Shown here piece after piece: positions 44,215 to 54,332 of a stretch of DNA of 64,000 nucleotides. Position 1 is the stretch's first letter. Each line of letters starts with the position of its first letter. Source of the DNA: JBJSXJ01 sp044235425 (GTDB taxonomy: Bacteria > Planctomycetota > Planctomycetia > Pirellulales > Pirellulaceae); assembly GCA_044235425.1 (NCBI GenBank), contig JBIIHW010000004.1, positions 124,001-188,000 on the forward strand, read 5' to 3'. A program made the translations under genes and the position numbers. The notes below the pieces were generated by a model. That model was given only the letters and a program-made list of their open reading frames with translations. It did not search any database and was not told the origin of the DNA.

Positions 44215-44341
44215 CCTTCAACTCCTGCCCTTGTAAAAATTATCTAAGCGATCCTTGCAGGTCGACGTCTCATCCGTATGACGGCACTACTCTACGATTC
44301 ATCTCCATGAAGACAAACAAAAAACATGTATATAAAAAACA

Positions 44342-45418
44342 GGGTCTATAGCAGAATTTGTGGGTCCTTTTGGGAACTCTGCCTCTAAGCCCCAGGGATT
44401 TATCGCACACGTATTAAAAGCAAGGCTGGGAGTGAGAAGGGAAGGCAAGTGAGGCGGCTATCGCAGCTGCCCCGCCTTGCTTCTAACCCCTGGGGCGACG
44501 CTCGTGTTGCTTCCCAGGAGAGCTCTATTCTTCGCCCAGGCCGAATGAATTTTTTGCCGCTCGTAGCGAACAGCTGAATGAGGGAATGCATCCCGAGGAG
44601 TTTCCGTTCATGTTTGGTTTACCACAACCGACATGCGGAGCCTCTCGAGATGCAACTACAGACGATCCTGGTCGATGCTCCTCGCCGCGTAAATTCTCAC
44701 CGGCGCGGCAGCTGTGGGTGGACCGGGATCGAACCGAGCAGACGTTGCAGTCCTTCTTCGACACGCTGGGCTAGGCCGTGTTGCCGGGCTTGAAGTACGT
44801 CTGCAGCGACATGTGGAAAAGCTACCTCAAGGTCATCGGCGAGCGTGCTGGCGATGCGGTGCATGTCCTGGACCGGTACCACATCATGGCTCGGCTTAAC
44901 AAGGCCATTGATGAGGTGCGAGCTGACGAAGCGCGCCGCATAAAGGAAGGTGGCTACGAACCGATCCTGAAATACTCGCACTGGTGCTTGCTCAAGCGGC
45001 CCATCAACCTGACTGGGAAGCAGGTCGTGAAGCTGAAGGAGCTCATGGAGTACAACCTGGCGGCCATTCGGGCCTATCTGCTGCGCGAGGACTTCCAACG
45101 TTTCTGGGAATATCACAGCCCTGCCTGGGCAGGCAAGTTTCTGGACGATTGGATCACTCAGGCCCTGCGTGGCCGCTTGGGACCTATGAAGCGCGAAGCG
45201 AGATCACTACGCAAGCATCGCGAGCTGTTGCTCAACTGGTTTCGCGCCAAAGGTGAAATCTCCGCGGGAATTGTTGAGGGCTTGAACAACAAAGCAAAAC
45301 TCGCCATGAGAAAATCGTACGGTTTTCGCACCGATCAAGGAATCGAAACCGCTTCATATCACAACCTCGGGCAACTTCCTGAGCCAAAATTCACCCACGA
45401 ATTCTGCTGACGAGGCTC
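44342..45418 (+). mobile_element. Decayed ISL3-family insertion sequence, copy A
   Basis: The left end has AGCAGAATTTGTGGGT and the right end its near-inverse (ACCCACGAATTCTGCT at about 45393-45408), giving imperfect terminal inverted repeats. Inside are a left-end hairpin (AAGCAAGGC/GCCTTGCTT) and a transposase remnant. At about 1.08 kb it is shorter than a full element (about 1.4-1.6 kb). No matching 8-bp target duplication is seen. Confidence 0.82.
44586..45410 (+). pseudogene. ISL3-family transposase remnant
   Basis: About 44700-44771 encodes RQLWVDRDRTEQTLQSFFDT, then a TAG (44772-44774) in frame, then LPGLKYVCSDMWKSYLKVI, HVLDRYHIMARLNKAIDEVR, EDFQRFWEYHSPAWAGKFLD, and the conserved end VEGLNNKAKLAMRKSYGFRT. 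The N-terminal ~200 residues (zinc and HTH part, first catalytic Asp) are gone. One nonsense codon plus the 5' deletion make it inactive. Confidence 0.88.
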
Positions 45419-45510
45419 AAAGAAATCAATCAACCACTCCGGATCCCAAGGAAACTATTTAAATCGCTCTCTGACACCTTACTCACCAACCGCCCATGTT
45501 CCTTCTTGGA

Positions 45511-45939
45511 TTACCAGGAGAAAGCCTTGGTTAGCTGTTGTTCGCGGTCGCGCAGCAAGCCTTCGATGGCAGCCTCGCGACTGGAGGTGATCGGTATAAC
45601 TTGCCCCAATCGCTTTCCATAGGTTTGAAGGGAAAGTCCTAGTTCCGCCAGCGATTGAGTTAGTGTTGATACGTTGTTGGGATCCGCTGCCCACCAGGAG
45701 TGTAAATCCAGGTTAAAGATAATGTGCTTAAAGTCTGAAGCCTCTACAGTCAGCGCGATCTGTGCAGGAAGATCGTGCGGAGTAAATCGTTCGAATTGCA
45801 ACTCGGCCACTTTGATCTGAGTGAGTTGGACAAATCGAAATCCGCCTGGGTCCGACAAGGGGATTCGATGTGAAAGGTCAATTGGTTCAAGTATGACGAC
45901 TGCTGTAAGCTCATTGCAGTTAATAGGTTGCTTCGTCAT
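45511..45939 (-). CDS. Small protein of the tubulin-like/kinase cluster, unknown function
   Basis: 142 residues, ATG 45939 (MTKQPINCNELTAVVILEPI), overlapping the preceding gene by 20 bases, so it is translationally coupled. Features are a beta-rich N-terminal part (FRFVQLTQIKVAELQFERF) and an acidic centre (SDFKHIIFNLDLHSWWAADP), then a helical tail. No domain recognised. It is the last gene of the cluster and ends 93 bases from the ISL3-like remnant. A role as a regulatory or accessory subunit is inference from the coupling. Confidence 0.68.
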   Translation of the reverse strand: MTKQPINCNELTAVVILEPIDLSHRIPLSDPGGFRFVQLTQIKVAELQFERFTPHDLPAQIALTVEASDFKHIIFNLDLHSWWAADPNNVSTLTQSLAELGLSLQTYGKRLGQVIPITSSREAAIEGLLRDREQQLTKAFSW

Positions 45940-48148
45940 TCCAAATCATCCGGTGAAGTGCAAGGATACGATCGTTCATGGAGATTAGTACTCCACCGGA
46001 TGGCAGTACGTTGCGTGAAGCCAATACAGTGGGACAAATCCACGCAGTCTTAAACGTAAACTCACTCTTGTTTCGAACGGAAAAGAAACGACGAGTTTGG
46101 TAGAGCGATGGGACGGACCAACGAGTGAAATCTTGACGCAAGGCTGCATCATCGAAGGGCCTAGCTGGATCCGAGGTTAAATACCGGCGCCATAATTCTA
46201 GTCGCGGCGATAGGAGTGACACCATTTCTCGAGCCAAACGCAGTTCCAATGTGGAGCGCGCTGCCTGAACTGGTGTTTGACCATGAATCAGATCCTGAGC
46301 AAATTCACGATAGCAATGGCGAAATCGCTCAGCCACTTTGCTAAGTTCATGCTGCCGTTGCATCAGGGAACGTTGGAAGGCTTCGATATCGTCGCTCCCG
46401 GGCGTCGGTCGGACGATAATTGGATCGGCACTTAAAGCTCGGAAAGATTTCGGAACCTGGTCCTCGAGACGTCCTTTCGCTTCCAGAAGCACCGCGAGCA
46501 TTCGCTGAGTTGACTCGTGTAGTTCATCGCTCTGAAGCTGCAGGGTTTGATGAATCTGAACTGCTACGAAATTACCAGCTCGCTGCTGCAATCGATCCTC
46601 CATCATTTTTATCTGACGCCGAATACCAATCTTTGACCAATTGCGCAAGGCATAGAACAACGTACAAAGTAGGGCGGAAAAAGTTATGGGTACGAGCCAT
46701 GTCCCAACAGGTGGCCATGCCATGGAGGCTGTACCAAATAAAAACCACGTAATCCACGTCAGTCCCATTAGGCTAAGAAAGCTCACCCAGTTCCAGGTTT
46801 TCCATCGTTCCAGACGTCGCACTTGGTTCCCTGATAGCTGGATGACATCCGACAGATCGATCTTTATCGGTTCGATTTCAATGGAGTTGCGATGGCTGAC
46901 GATACGATCGATCAGGTCTTGTCCTACCTCGCGAATCTGTTCGACGCACCGCGAAGTGGCAAACACATCGCGTAAAACGATTTCAATCGCTTCCCTATCC
47001 TTTGTCTGCAATTTAGCCAATTGTTCGCAAGCTAGTCGGGCGACCAGTGTGGCCCGATGCGTCAGCAAAGATTCATCGTATTCGGCCAGTTTTGCTTGCC
47101 AATGCTCCAACGACTGTTCTACACCCGGTAAACCGAGAACAGCCCCAGTTTGAGGCGTCGCAATGCTGATCCTAAGTCGCCGGCCAGCACAGGATAGTGC
47201 AGACACATTCGTATCGAGAGCTGGATTGCGGAGAGTTTCCGCCCATCCGATGGATGTGGAAAACGGAAATGTTTGCTGAAAGACTAATTCTATGGCTCGC
47301 CATGGCGCCGTCGGCAAGTCGATTGGAACTGGTGTAACGGCCTGGGAGCGGTTGACTGACCCATCAATCAGCTTTTGCATCAGGCGCGGGACCAGGCATG
47401 TCGCCACTTGCTCTTGCGAGCGGATTTCGCCGGACATTCCCAGTAATCCCAGCAACACCTGCGGTCGGCGATTGGACTGAACCAAAAAACGCTGCGCATG
47501 TCGGTCTGGCAAGACGATGTCAGCCAACACGGCATGAGCTACGACCGCCGCCTGATCTGCTTTGGTAACGAGTCGGCCATCCGTAGCCGTCAGCCCAACT
47601 AGGTAGAAGCGAACCACGCAGCGAGGGTGTGCCTCTCGCAACTCGTCCTGTAAACGCTTCCAATCCAATTCCGACTCGGCCGCATCCCGCGAGGGATCTG
47701 ATGATCTCTCGATGAACACGCAAACCACGGAAGTGTACTGCTCTGAAAGATGAGCGATTTGGCTGACCAAATGGGCTCGTTGCTCCTCGCTGAGCAATGT
47801 TTTCAACGACAGGATTAAGGTGGCGGCTGCTTGATGGCAATGAGTGGCGTCTTGTGGAACCAAAACCAAATTGGATTCGGCCAAGACCTGCCAGGCCTGC
47901 CAGTACTCGTCATCCAGGCTGAACGATGACAAATGCTGGCAATCGACTGGACGTGGCATGATGGCAGCCGATAGAGCTTGATCCAAATGTGAGGCCAAGT
48001 CGTTGATTTCCGCGGCTACTCCTCGGCAATCATCGCAGTTGTGATCATAGAGAACGACTGTCTGGACATAGATTGGGCCTGGAGCTCTAGTTTCCGGTCC
48101 CATTGCTTGCCAGTTACAACTTAGGTCGGTGGCTTCAGTCTGAATCAT
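45920..48148 (-). CDS. Large protein with central membrane hairpin, unknown function
   Basis: 742 residues, ATG 48148, only 3 bases after the tubulin-like stop. The N-terminal part (about 20-230) resembles an alpha/beta domain, starting VVLYDHNCDDCRGVAAEIND; two adjacent helices lie at about 452-505 (FLSLMGLTWITWFLFGTASM and VPITFSALLCTLFYAL), so both large domains face the same side. The C-terminal half contains coiled-coil-prone segments (EDRLQQRAGNFVAVQIHQTL, then QRQHELSKVAERFRHCYREF). I know no family. It may link the tubulin-like protein to the membrane. Confidence 0.75.
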   Translation of the reverse strand: MIQTEATDLSCNWQAMGPETRAPGPIYVQTVVLYDHNCDDCRGVAAEINDLASHLDQALSAAIMPRPVDCQHLSSFSLDDEYWQAWQVLAESNLVLVPQDATHCHQAAATLILSLKTLLSEEQRAHLVSQIAHLSEQYTSVVCVFIERSSDPSRDAAESELDWKRLQDELREAHPRCVVRFYLVGLTATDGRLVTKADQAAVVAHAVLADIVLPDRHAQRFLVQSNRRPQVLLGLLGMSGEIRSQEQVATCLVPRLMQKLIDGSVNRSQAVTPVPIDLPTAPWRAIELVFQQTFPFSTSIGWAETLRNPALDTNVSALSCAGRRLRISIATPQTGAVLGLPGVEQSLEHWQAKLAEYDESLLTHRATLVARLACEQLAKLQTKDREAIEIVLRDVFATSRCVEQIREVGQDLIDRIVSHRNSIEIEPIKIDLSDVIQLSGNQVRRLERWKTWNWVSFLSLMGLTWITWFLFGTASMAWPPVGTWLVPITFSALLCTLFYALRNWSKIGIRRQIKMMEDRLQQRAGNFVAVQIHQTLQLQSDELHESTQRMLAVLLEAKGRLEDQVPKSFRALSADPIIVRPTPGSDDIEAFQRSLMQRQHELSKVAERFRHCYREFAQDLIHGQTPVQAARSTLELRLAREMVSLLSPRLELWRRYLTSDPARPFDDAALRQDFTRWSVPSLYQTRRFFSVRNKSEFTFKTAWICPTVLASRNVLPSGGVLISMNDRILALHRMIWNDEATY

Positions 48149-48151
48149 GAT

Positions 48152-51100
48152 CTATACCCCTTTGTTCAACATGGCGATGATCTGTTTCAAGACATCCACT
48201 TGCCGGCTGAGATGTTTGTTCCGGTAATCCACGGAATCTACTCGCTGGGAAAGCGACAGCATGTATTTGGTCAAGTCGCCAACTACCAACTGGTCTCCCG
48301 CTGCCACTCGAAGCTGTTTGAACGATTCGTGGAATAATGATGCGAGCTCACGTTTTTCGGAGATTTCACGCTGTGCTTGGTCGAGGTTCCTGGCCAGAAA
48401 GGAACTGGTCTGGAAGTCATGACCTGCTGTGTAGTGCAATAGCCCAACCGCAACCAATCGCTGTACTGCGTCACTCAATTGCAGTTTGGCTTTCGTGAAT
48501 GCCAAACCATCCCAATCACTAACCGTGGCAACGACACAGCTGGACCTGTTGTCTGCTTGGGAAGTGTGCAAGTTGACATAGAAGTCAGGTCCTCGCTTAG
48601 CGATCCATCCGAACGCCAGTGCCAAAGTGAACGCTTCCTCTACTGGCAGCACAGGATCGATCGGTTCAATTGGTGGCAAGAGTGCCATAAATTCTTTAGA
48701 AAAAGTATCTACGGAGTGACCACCCATGCGCGACCATGAATCGGACGCGGTTTTCAGTTCATCCCAGCACTTTAGATAGTGCGGTCTGCCACCATGGCTG
48801 CGTCGTAAAATCAAAATCCGGTGTGGGTCACTGATGGTCACGATACTGGCGTCGGCGGTATAGCGCGGGTTGGTTTTTAAGGCAGCCGCTGCCGACTTGA
48901 GTTCCGCCAGAAGCCTCGCTCGAGTTTCGCTCGGTGTACCCTGGGGAACACCGAGCGTAATGGTATCGCCAAAGGTGATTCCCAGCTGACCTGGATCAGA
49001 ACGCCACATCGGCTGGGTGGCTCGAACCGCCTCGCGTAGTTTGACGGCGGCTTTGCTCTCCGCTTCGCCCCCCGCCTGAAGGGCCTGCTCAAGAATCTGC
49101 GCGATTGTCGTACGCTTCACTCGCTCCTTGAAATGATCGGCGATTGATTTATGCATTTCGTCCCAGCTTGGTCCCGATACACACAGTTCCTCTCGGGTGG
49201 CGACGGAGGAGAGTTGGCGGCGTTTAGCAATGATCTTGATCAGATCAGCGGAATCCTGCTTGTTCCGTTGATAAAAGGCGTCAAACACCTCGATGGACGA
49301 CATGTCGATTTCGCACGTGGAAGCCGTAGTGAGACCATTGCCAGAAGGTGTATTACCAATTACCAAAACCTCTGCCTTGGCACGTAATTGCTCATAGCCA
49401 TCAATGGAGCGATTAACTCGCTCGGATAGTTTTTCGACTAGCATCTGCAGGCGTTGAATAATCACGATCAACCCGCGTGCTAGCTCCATGTCGATCAATG
49501 AATTGAGCCATTGTCGATAGTGGGATACGACTCGATCCTGGATCTGTTCATTTGTTCGCATGCTCTGCAAGAGCCCGACAAGTCGTTCTGCCTCTAAACT
49601 CAATTGTTTTTCAATCTCCTGAACACGAGAAGTCGCCGTGGCGTGGGATGTCGTCCAGGCCTGCTCTAGACGCCGCAGCTCTTCCCGTAACGTCGCAACA
49701 AACCCCTGAGTGGGGCGAAAACCTGACCGATGGATTAATTCCCCCGCTCGATGTTTCAAGGCTTTCTCGGCCTCGCGTCGCACATTTCGCCCGAGGTCGT
49801 CGATCTGTTGACCAAGTTTCGGCAGATGGTTTTCCTTGAACTTTTGCTTTGCAACCTGCAATACCTCCGCCACCTTTCTATTGGAGTGATATTGGAGTCC
49901 ATTGGGAGAGACCAGCCTGTAGAGCGGGTAGACATAGGAATCAAGATTCGAAACGACCGCATTGCGAATGTCTCGACATAATTGCTTGCCGTCCTCGCCC
50001 AAAGAGCTTTCTCGCAAATAACTAAGAGTGCTTGCGCGAGACTCTTCACTCGTCAATTCAGCTCCCAGTACCGTGTCGCAAAGATCGATAACCTGTTTTC
50101 CCTCAGAAAACCGGGCCATTTTTTGGTGTTCAATACCCAGTGCAGAAGCCCCAATCGTACTGAATCGGCGCGGGCGGCCCGTCTTCGGATCGGGTGCCAG
50201 GTTTTGCCGAGCGACATCGTTGTGATCGGCAGCCTCCATGTAATCTCCCAATTCCGTGCTAATCTCAGCCGCAATACTCAACGCAATCTTGTCTTGAACG
50301 GCTTCGGGTGTTTCCAAATCGCGATTGTCATCCGTAAAACGTTCAGCCAGATAAATCTGGTTGTGCAAGATCATGGAGGCGGGATAACGATCGGCATCCG
50401 ACACACCAAATTCCAATCCCTGTCGGAAACCATATCCATCGTCAAGTGCGTCCATGGTGGTGATCGCGCTGTAGGCGTTAGCACGCACTCGTGTACGCTC
50501 AACGGACTTGCCAGCCAGCTTCGGATCCAACGCATTGGGCAAAATGTAATAGCCGTTAAGTTGAATGTTGGAATCTGAAAGTTCATGGCGGATCAATGCA
50601 GCCAGATCAATGAAAAAGCTGCTGTATGTACCGCCCGCGAGCGACCCCGTTAAGCAGATGCGGAGTCGTGGCCGTAAGCGGTCCTCACCATCGTTTTGCA
50701 ATTGATGCTCCAACTGCGCAAACACTCCGCGCAAATTGCGGAGCTGACTCTGAATGCGCTCGCGAATAAGATCCAGATTGGCGAAAAAAGCTAGTACACC
50801 GATCGGGCGTACCTGACCGGCTTGGTCGAGTCCACGATCCAGGATCGTTAGTAACTTGCAGCGAATCGTTTCGTCGAACAGGTTCAACCGCTCAGCTAGC
50901 AGACGATGACTCGCCGGGTCTTTCAAAACATCACGGCAGCGGTCAATCGATAAGTGACAGAATTCCTGATCCGTCAAATTCGGAAACTGGCCATCCGAGG
51001 TTTGGCTGGTTTCATCGGTGTCGAGTGCCAGAATACTGTGATGACTCTTCACCCCAGGGCGTTCCAAGTGCCACTTGAGTCGGCGAGCGATACCTGTGCC

Positions 51101-51256
51101 CATTCCGCCTCCGGCAATGAGCATTGTCGGTATCAGGGATCGCTTATGAGAGGAGAGTTCGGCAGGGGAGTAAGGATCGAGAGAGCGAACGGCGCCCTCT
51201 TCTTGATTTAAGGAGGCGGAATTCCGGATGCGACGCTTGGAAAGTACATTGTCCAT
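48152..51256 (-). CDS. Tubulin-like (Tubulin_2-type) protein
   Basis: 1034 residues, ATG 51256. Residues 44-60 (TMLIAGGGMGTGIARRL) give the first nucleotide loop of the tubulin/FtsZ fold; 204-218 (GSLAGGTYSSFFIDL) correspond to the tubulin signature GGTGSG, degenerate at the last positions; 254-271 (RTRVRANAYSAITTMDAL) match the base-contacting Asn helix. The region from about 450 is helical with coiled coil (VQEIEKQLSLEAERL). Family members of about 1000 residues (Tubulin_2) are known in bacteria, often beside VWA proteins. Polymerisation and GTP use are not established. It starts 51 bases after the VWA gene. Confidence 0.82.
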   Translation of the reverse strand: MDNVLSKRRIRNSASLNQEEGAVRSLDPYSPAELSSHKRSLIPTMLIAGGGMGTGIARRLKWHLERPGVKSHHSILALDTDETSQTSDGQFPNLTDQEFCHLSIDRCRDVLKDPASHRLLAERLNLFDETIRCKLLTILDRGLDQAGQVRPIGVLAFFANLDLIRERIQSQLRNLRGVFAQLEHQLQNDGEDRLRPRLRICLTGSLAGGTYSSFFIDLAALIRHELSDSNIQLNGYYILPNALDPKLAGKSVERTRVRANAYSAITTMDALDDGYGFRQGLEFGVSDADRYPASMILHNQIYLAERFTDDNRDLETPEAVQDKIALSIAAEISTELGDYMEAADHNDVARQNLAPDPKTGRPRRFSTIGASALGIEHQKMARFSEGKQVIDLCDTVLGAELTSEESRASTLSYLRESSLGEDGKQLCRDIRNAVVSNLDSYVYPLYRLVSPNGLQYHSNRKVAEVLQVAKQKFKENHLPKLGQQIDDLGRNVRREAEKALKHRAGELIHRSGFRPTQGFVATLREELRRLEQAWTTSHATATSRVQEIEKQLSLEAERLVGLLQSMRTNEQIQDRVVSHYRQWLNSLIDMELARGLIVIIQRLQMLVEKLSERVNRSIDGYEQLRAKAEVLVIGNTPSGNGLTTASTCEIDMSSIEVFDAFYQRNKQDSADLIKIIAKRRQLSSVATREELCVSGPSWDEMHKSIADHFKERVKRTTIAQILEQALQAGGEAESKAAVKLREAVRATQPMWRSDPGQLGITFGDTITLGVPQGTPSETRARLLAELKSAAAALKTNPRYTADASIVTISDPHRILILRRSHGGRPHYLKCWDELKTASDSWSRMGGHSVDTFSKEFMALLPPIEPIDPVLPVEEAFTLALAFGWIAKRGPDFYVNLHTSQADNRSSCVVATVSDWDGLAFTKAKLQLSDAVQRLVAVGLLHYTAGHDFQTSSFLARNLDQAQREISEKRELASLFHESFKQLRVAAGDQLVVGDLTKYMLSLSQRVDSVDYRNKHLSRQVDVLKQIIAMLNKGV

Positions 51257-51307
51257 GATAAATTCCTTGTGAAAAAAAGAAACGTGTCAATTCTTGAAAC
51301 GGTGAGT

Positions 51308-53899
51308 TCACAAGACCTGAACGAGCTTGAATTCGTACAAACCGACAACCGTCGGTTCGTTGGCGGCAATTGACACTCGACCGGTTTCAGACACCTCGTG
51401 AGTGAATAACTCGATCGTGTGCTCCACGGCGTGGCTTTCAGGATTGTGGTAGGCCTCGACTACCGCCACGCTAGAGTCATCGAGTGTCACGCTCTGACAG
51501 TTCGATGTTCCGTCAAGAAGGACGGAGTGATAGGAAGCCAACCGGGCATCCTTGAGATTGTAGTTGAGTGTACCGACGAGTCGTGAAAGGCGTTGCTCAC
51601 GGAGACGTCGCGAATAAAAAACTATCCCATAGAAGCTTGCCAAAGCTGCTATCAAGCCTGTCGGTAGCATCCACAAGAGATGGGGTATCCAAGTAGGCCA
51701 GGGCTTGGGCACGTCGATTGATATGTCCACCACTGCCGGCGCGAACTCCCTCGCTCCTTGCACTCGAACCTTGGCCAAATAAGTGCCCGGTTTATATTCG
51801 TGTAGGACATCCTCCATGGTGGTGTCGCTCGTTAAGCGGCTACCATCACCAAAATCAAACACTGTTTCCAAGACGGTTCCCTTCGAGCGATTCCGAAACC
51901 GTATTACGCGGCGATCCCGCTCGGTGTGCACTACGTCCACGGCGATGTTTGGTTGCGGCGGCGTCCGATCCGTTTGCACATCGAATGTCTGCAGCACCTC
52001 CGACTCACCACCGGGTCCCAGGACCTTTAGTTGGACTTCCTGTTTCCCCAATTCGGTAAATGTGTAGTCAATGGAACGCGAACCCCCTTGGCGATAATTC
52101 ACGACGAGGGGTGACTTGCGACCAGGTAAAAACCAGATCGCCTCATCTATTTCACCGACGGATGTGTCGGTGATTCGTGTCGCGGTATCGAGCAAGGGCT
52201 GAGGTGTGCCAATCACAAAGCTCGCGGTGGGGCGAGCAAGCGGATCGACGGAGATAGTTTTCGTGACACTGTCCGTCCCGCCAGGGCCTCGTATCGTCAA
52301 CGTGATCGCATGCTCGCCAGGAGTGGTGAATTGAAAAGAGGCATCCCGCTCCTGCGAGATCACGGTGTCGTTGATGGTCCAACTGAGTTCCTGAATTAGC
52401 CCTTGCGAACGGTCGACCAAATGAAGGGGCTGATCGACTCGTAGTGTGGTGGGAATCGCAAAATCCGCCGTCGGTCGCTCGGGGCCACGTACTTGAACGT
52501 GATGCTCTGCCTGCGACTTGCCACCGGGCCCAGCTACCTTGTAGACGATCACATGCTCGCCAGATTTCGTGGATTTCCACGAGAAATCTCGAGTTGCCGT
52601 AATAAACTGATCATCGACATACCAGGCCGCGCGATCAATCAACCCTGTGGATCGATCGAAGAGAGTTAACGTTTCGCCCAGCGCAATTGATTTGGGGCCA
52701 GCTATTTCTGCCCTTGGAGCAGTCGGCGGCGAGACCTCAATCTTCGACGTTACGCTCGCCACACCTCCTTTACCCTGCACGACTAGGCGGACGATACGAG
52801 TGCCAGGCTCGGCGAGCTTCAGTGACAAAAGTTGGTCACCGGATACTTCTTGGTCGTCCAGGAACCACTTCCGTGTTTCAACGTCACCGGTTGAACGATC
52901 GACGAGTGTCACTTGCGAATTCCATTCGACTCGCTCCGGTGCCACAAACATAGCCTTAGGTGCCGGGGGAGGAACGACACGGATTTTGCGAGTTGTCGTG
53001 GATTCTTTTCCGGTTGTTGACGTAACGACTAGATGAACCTCGTATTCCCCCGCCTTCGTATAGACATGGTTGGGTGACCGTGCTCGACTGGGACCGGAAC
53101 CATCGCCCCAAGAGACAATTCGATCGTGCACGAAGCCAATACTATCGTCCACTACCGTGACCCGTTCTCCAACTGAGACCACGGTCGGCAGAAGCTGAAA
53201 ATCTGCTTGCAACGGAATGACATCTTCAGGAGCAAGTGCTGTGCGTACTTGAACACCACCAGACTCCAAGTCTCTCCGCTGCTCCGCCTGTAATTCGAAT
53301 CCAATTGTGATGTAAGTAAGCTGTACATTGGTCTGTCGCAGCAATTTGCCGTACTTGGAAAGCACGGTAGCTGGTTGGGTGGGTACGGGGCTTTCATTGT
53401 CTTCACCGTCGGTATAGGCCAGCACCCTCACGCGAACATTGGGATTTCGTTCGAGCAGTGTGGCGGCTTCCTTGAGTACCTCAGCGAGCGAACGCCAAAG
53501 TCGTGTCGCCGTTCCTTCCGCTTTGAGTCCATTCACAAATTCCTTGAGTTCCTGACGGTTTTCTTGCGTCTTAATCACCACGGTGGGACCGCGGGTTAAT
53601 TCCTGGGCAAAAGCAAAGAAGTGCGCCTCGGTTCCATTTGGTAGTGAGGCGATAAACGTCGACATCTGACGCTTTACTTCGGTTATCTTCGGTAGCCAGC
53701 TAATCGTGGTAGGGTCGGTTGGCGGCTTATTCATCGACAAAGAATCATCGAGCAGCACAAAGTAGACGATTCCGTTTTCGGTCGCTGACGGTTGCTGCCC
53801 AAGTGTCAGTCCGCAATTCACCAGAGTGAAAAAGGTGATGAGGTAATACAAAAAAAAGTTTCTCACGCAAGTGAACCACGACTTGTTACTGTTGTTCAT
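51308..53899 (-). CDS. Membrane-anchored VWA protein with PKD-like repeats
   Basis: 863 residues. A signal or anchor helix (FFLYYLITFFTLVNCGLTLG, about 12-31) precedes a VWA domain (about 45-215) with MIDAS motif DDSLSMN, the later Thr of AEGTATRLWRSL and DGED. Six PKD-like beta repeats follow (starts marked by QADFQLLP, PKAMFVAP, PRAEIAGP, PTADFAIP, PTASFVIG, QPNIAVDV), some with the full WGDGSG/FDFGDGS turn. A second helix near 755-785 (LLWMLPTGLIAALASFYGIV) is followed by a cytoplasmic ~100-residue tail. It probably spans the periplasm and binds a metal-dependent ligand. ATG 53899 has GAGGAAG upstream. Confidence 0.85.
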   Translation of the reverse strand: MNNSNKSWFTCVRNFFLYYLITFFTLVNCGLTLGQQPSATENGIVYFVLLDDSLSMNKPPTDPTTISWLPKITEVKRQMSTFIASLPNGTEAHFFAFAQELTRGPTVVIKTQENRQELKEFVNGLKAEGTATRLWRSLAEVLKEAATLLERNPNVRVRVLAYTDGEDNESPVPTQPATVLSKYGKLLRQTNVQLTYITIGFELQAEQRRDLESGGVQVRTALAPEDVIPLQADFQLLPTVVSVGERVTVVDDSIGFVHDRIVSWGDGSGPSRARSPNHVYTKAGEYEVHLVVTSTTGKESTTTRKIRVVPPPAPKAMFVAPERVEWNSQVTLVDRSTGDVETRKWFLDDQEVSGDQLLSLKLAEPGTRIVRLVVQGKGGVASVTSKIEVSPPTAPRAEIAGPKSIALGETLTLFDRSTGLIDRAAWYVDDQFITATRDFSWKSTKSGEHVIVYKVAGPGGKSQAEHHVQVRGPERPTADFAIPTTLRVDQPLHLVDRSQGLIQELSWTINDTVISQERDASFQFTTPGEHAITLTIRGPGGTDSVTKTISVDPLARPTASFVIGTPQPLLDTATRITDTSVGEIDEAIWFLPGRKSPLVVNYRQGGSRSIDYTFTELGKQEVQLKVLGPGGESEVLQTFDVQTDRTPPQPNIAVDVVHTERDRRVIRFRNRSKGTVLETVFDFGDGSRLTSDTTMEDVLHEYKPGTYLAKVRVQGAREFAPAVVDISIDVPKPWPTWIPHLLWMLPTGLIAALASFYGIVFYSRRLREQRLSRLVGTLNYNLKDARLASYHSVLLDGTSNCQSVTLDDSSVAVVEAYHNPESHAVEHTIELFTHEVSETGRVSIAANEPTVVGLYEFKLVQVL

Positions 53900-54332
53900 G
53901 GATGAATTCTTCCTCTTTTCCTGTAACACGGAAAAAGCAACGGATAGACCAGCATCACTGGTTTTCATCGAGCTCCCAGCAATGGCATCCGCTAAGCGGA
54001 CAAAAACAGTTTTCCGCTCATAAAGAGAAACGGAGGGCTGGGATTCACCGAACACTCGCTAGCCCGTGAGATACACCTGACCCAAGGCGCGAAGATTCCC
54101 AAATCAACGAATTGACCTGTCGCATCTGCCTCAGGTGGCTTGATAGGGCAGTACGAAAAGAATGGTTGGCTGCGCGTGGTTATTTAAAGATAAGAAAACA
54201 CCTTGCTCCCAGAATCGTCGCCAACCCCACCATGTTTCCTTGGCTACGCTCACAGTCCGTCGATAGAGAGATCGCCTCGGACATGAATGCCGCCGGAGTT
54301 CAAATCCGCGCGGCAGCACCATCGAGCAAGTC
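53900..54332. other. 433-base gap inside the cluster
   Basis: Lies between the kinase stop and the VWA start. No coding frame with family features is seen on either strand. No clear terminator hairpin or promoter can be named, but its size suggests an internal promoter for the VWA-tubulin part. Confidence 0.5.

Noticed and set aside
44334..45426. 8-bp target-site duplication around IS copy A
   Set aside because: The bases next to the two ends do not match; copy B likewise gives only an A/T-rich resemblance.
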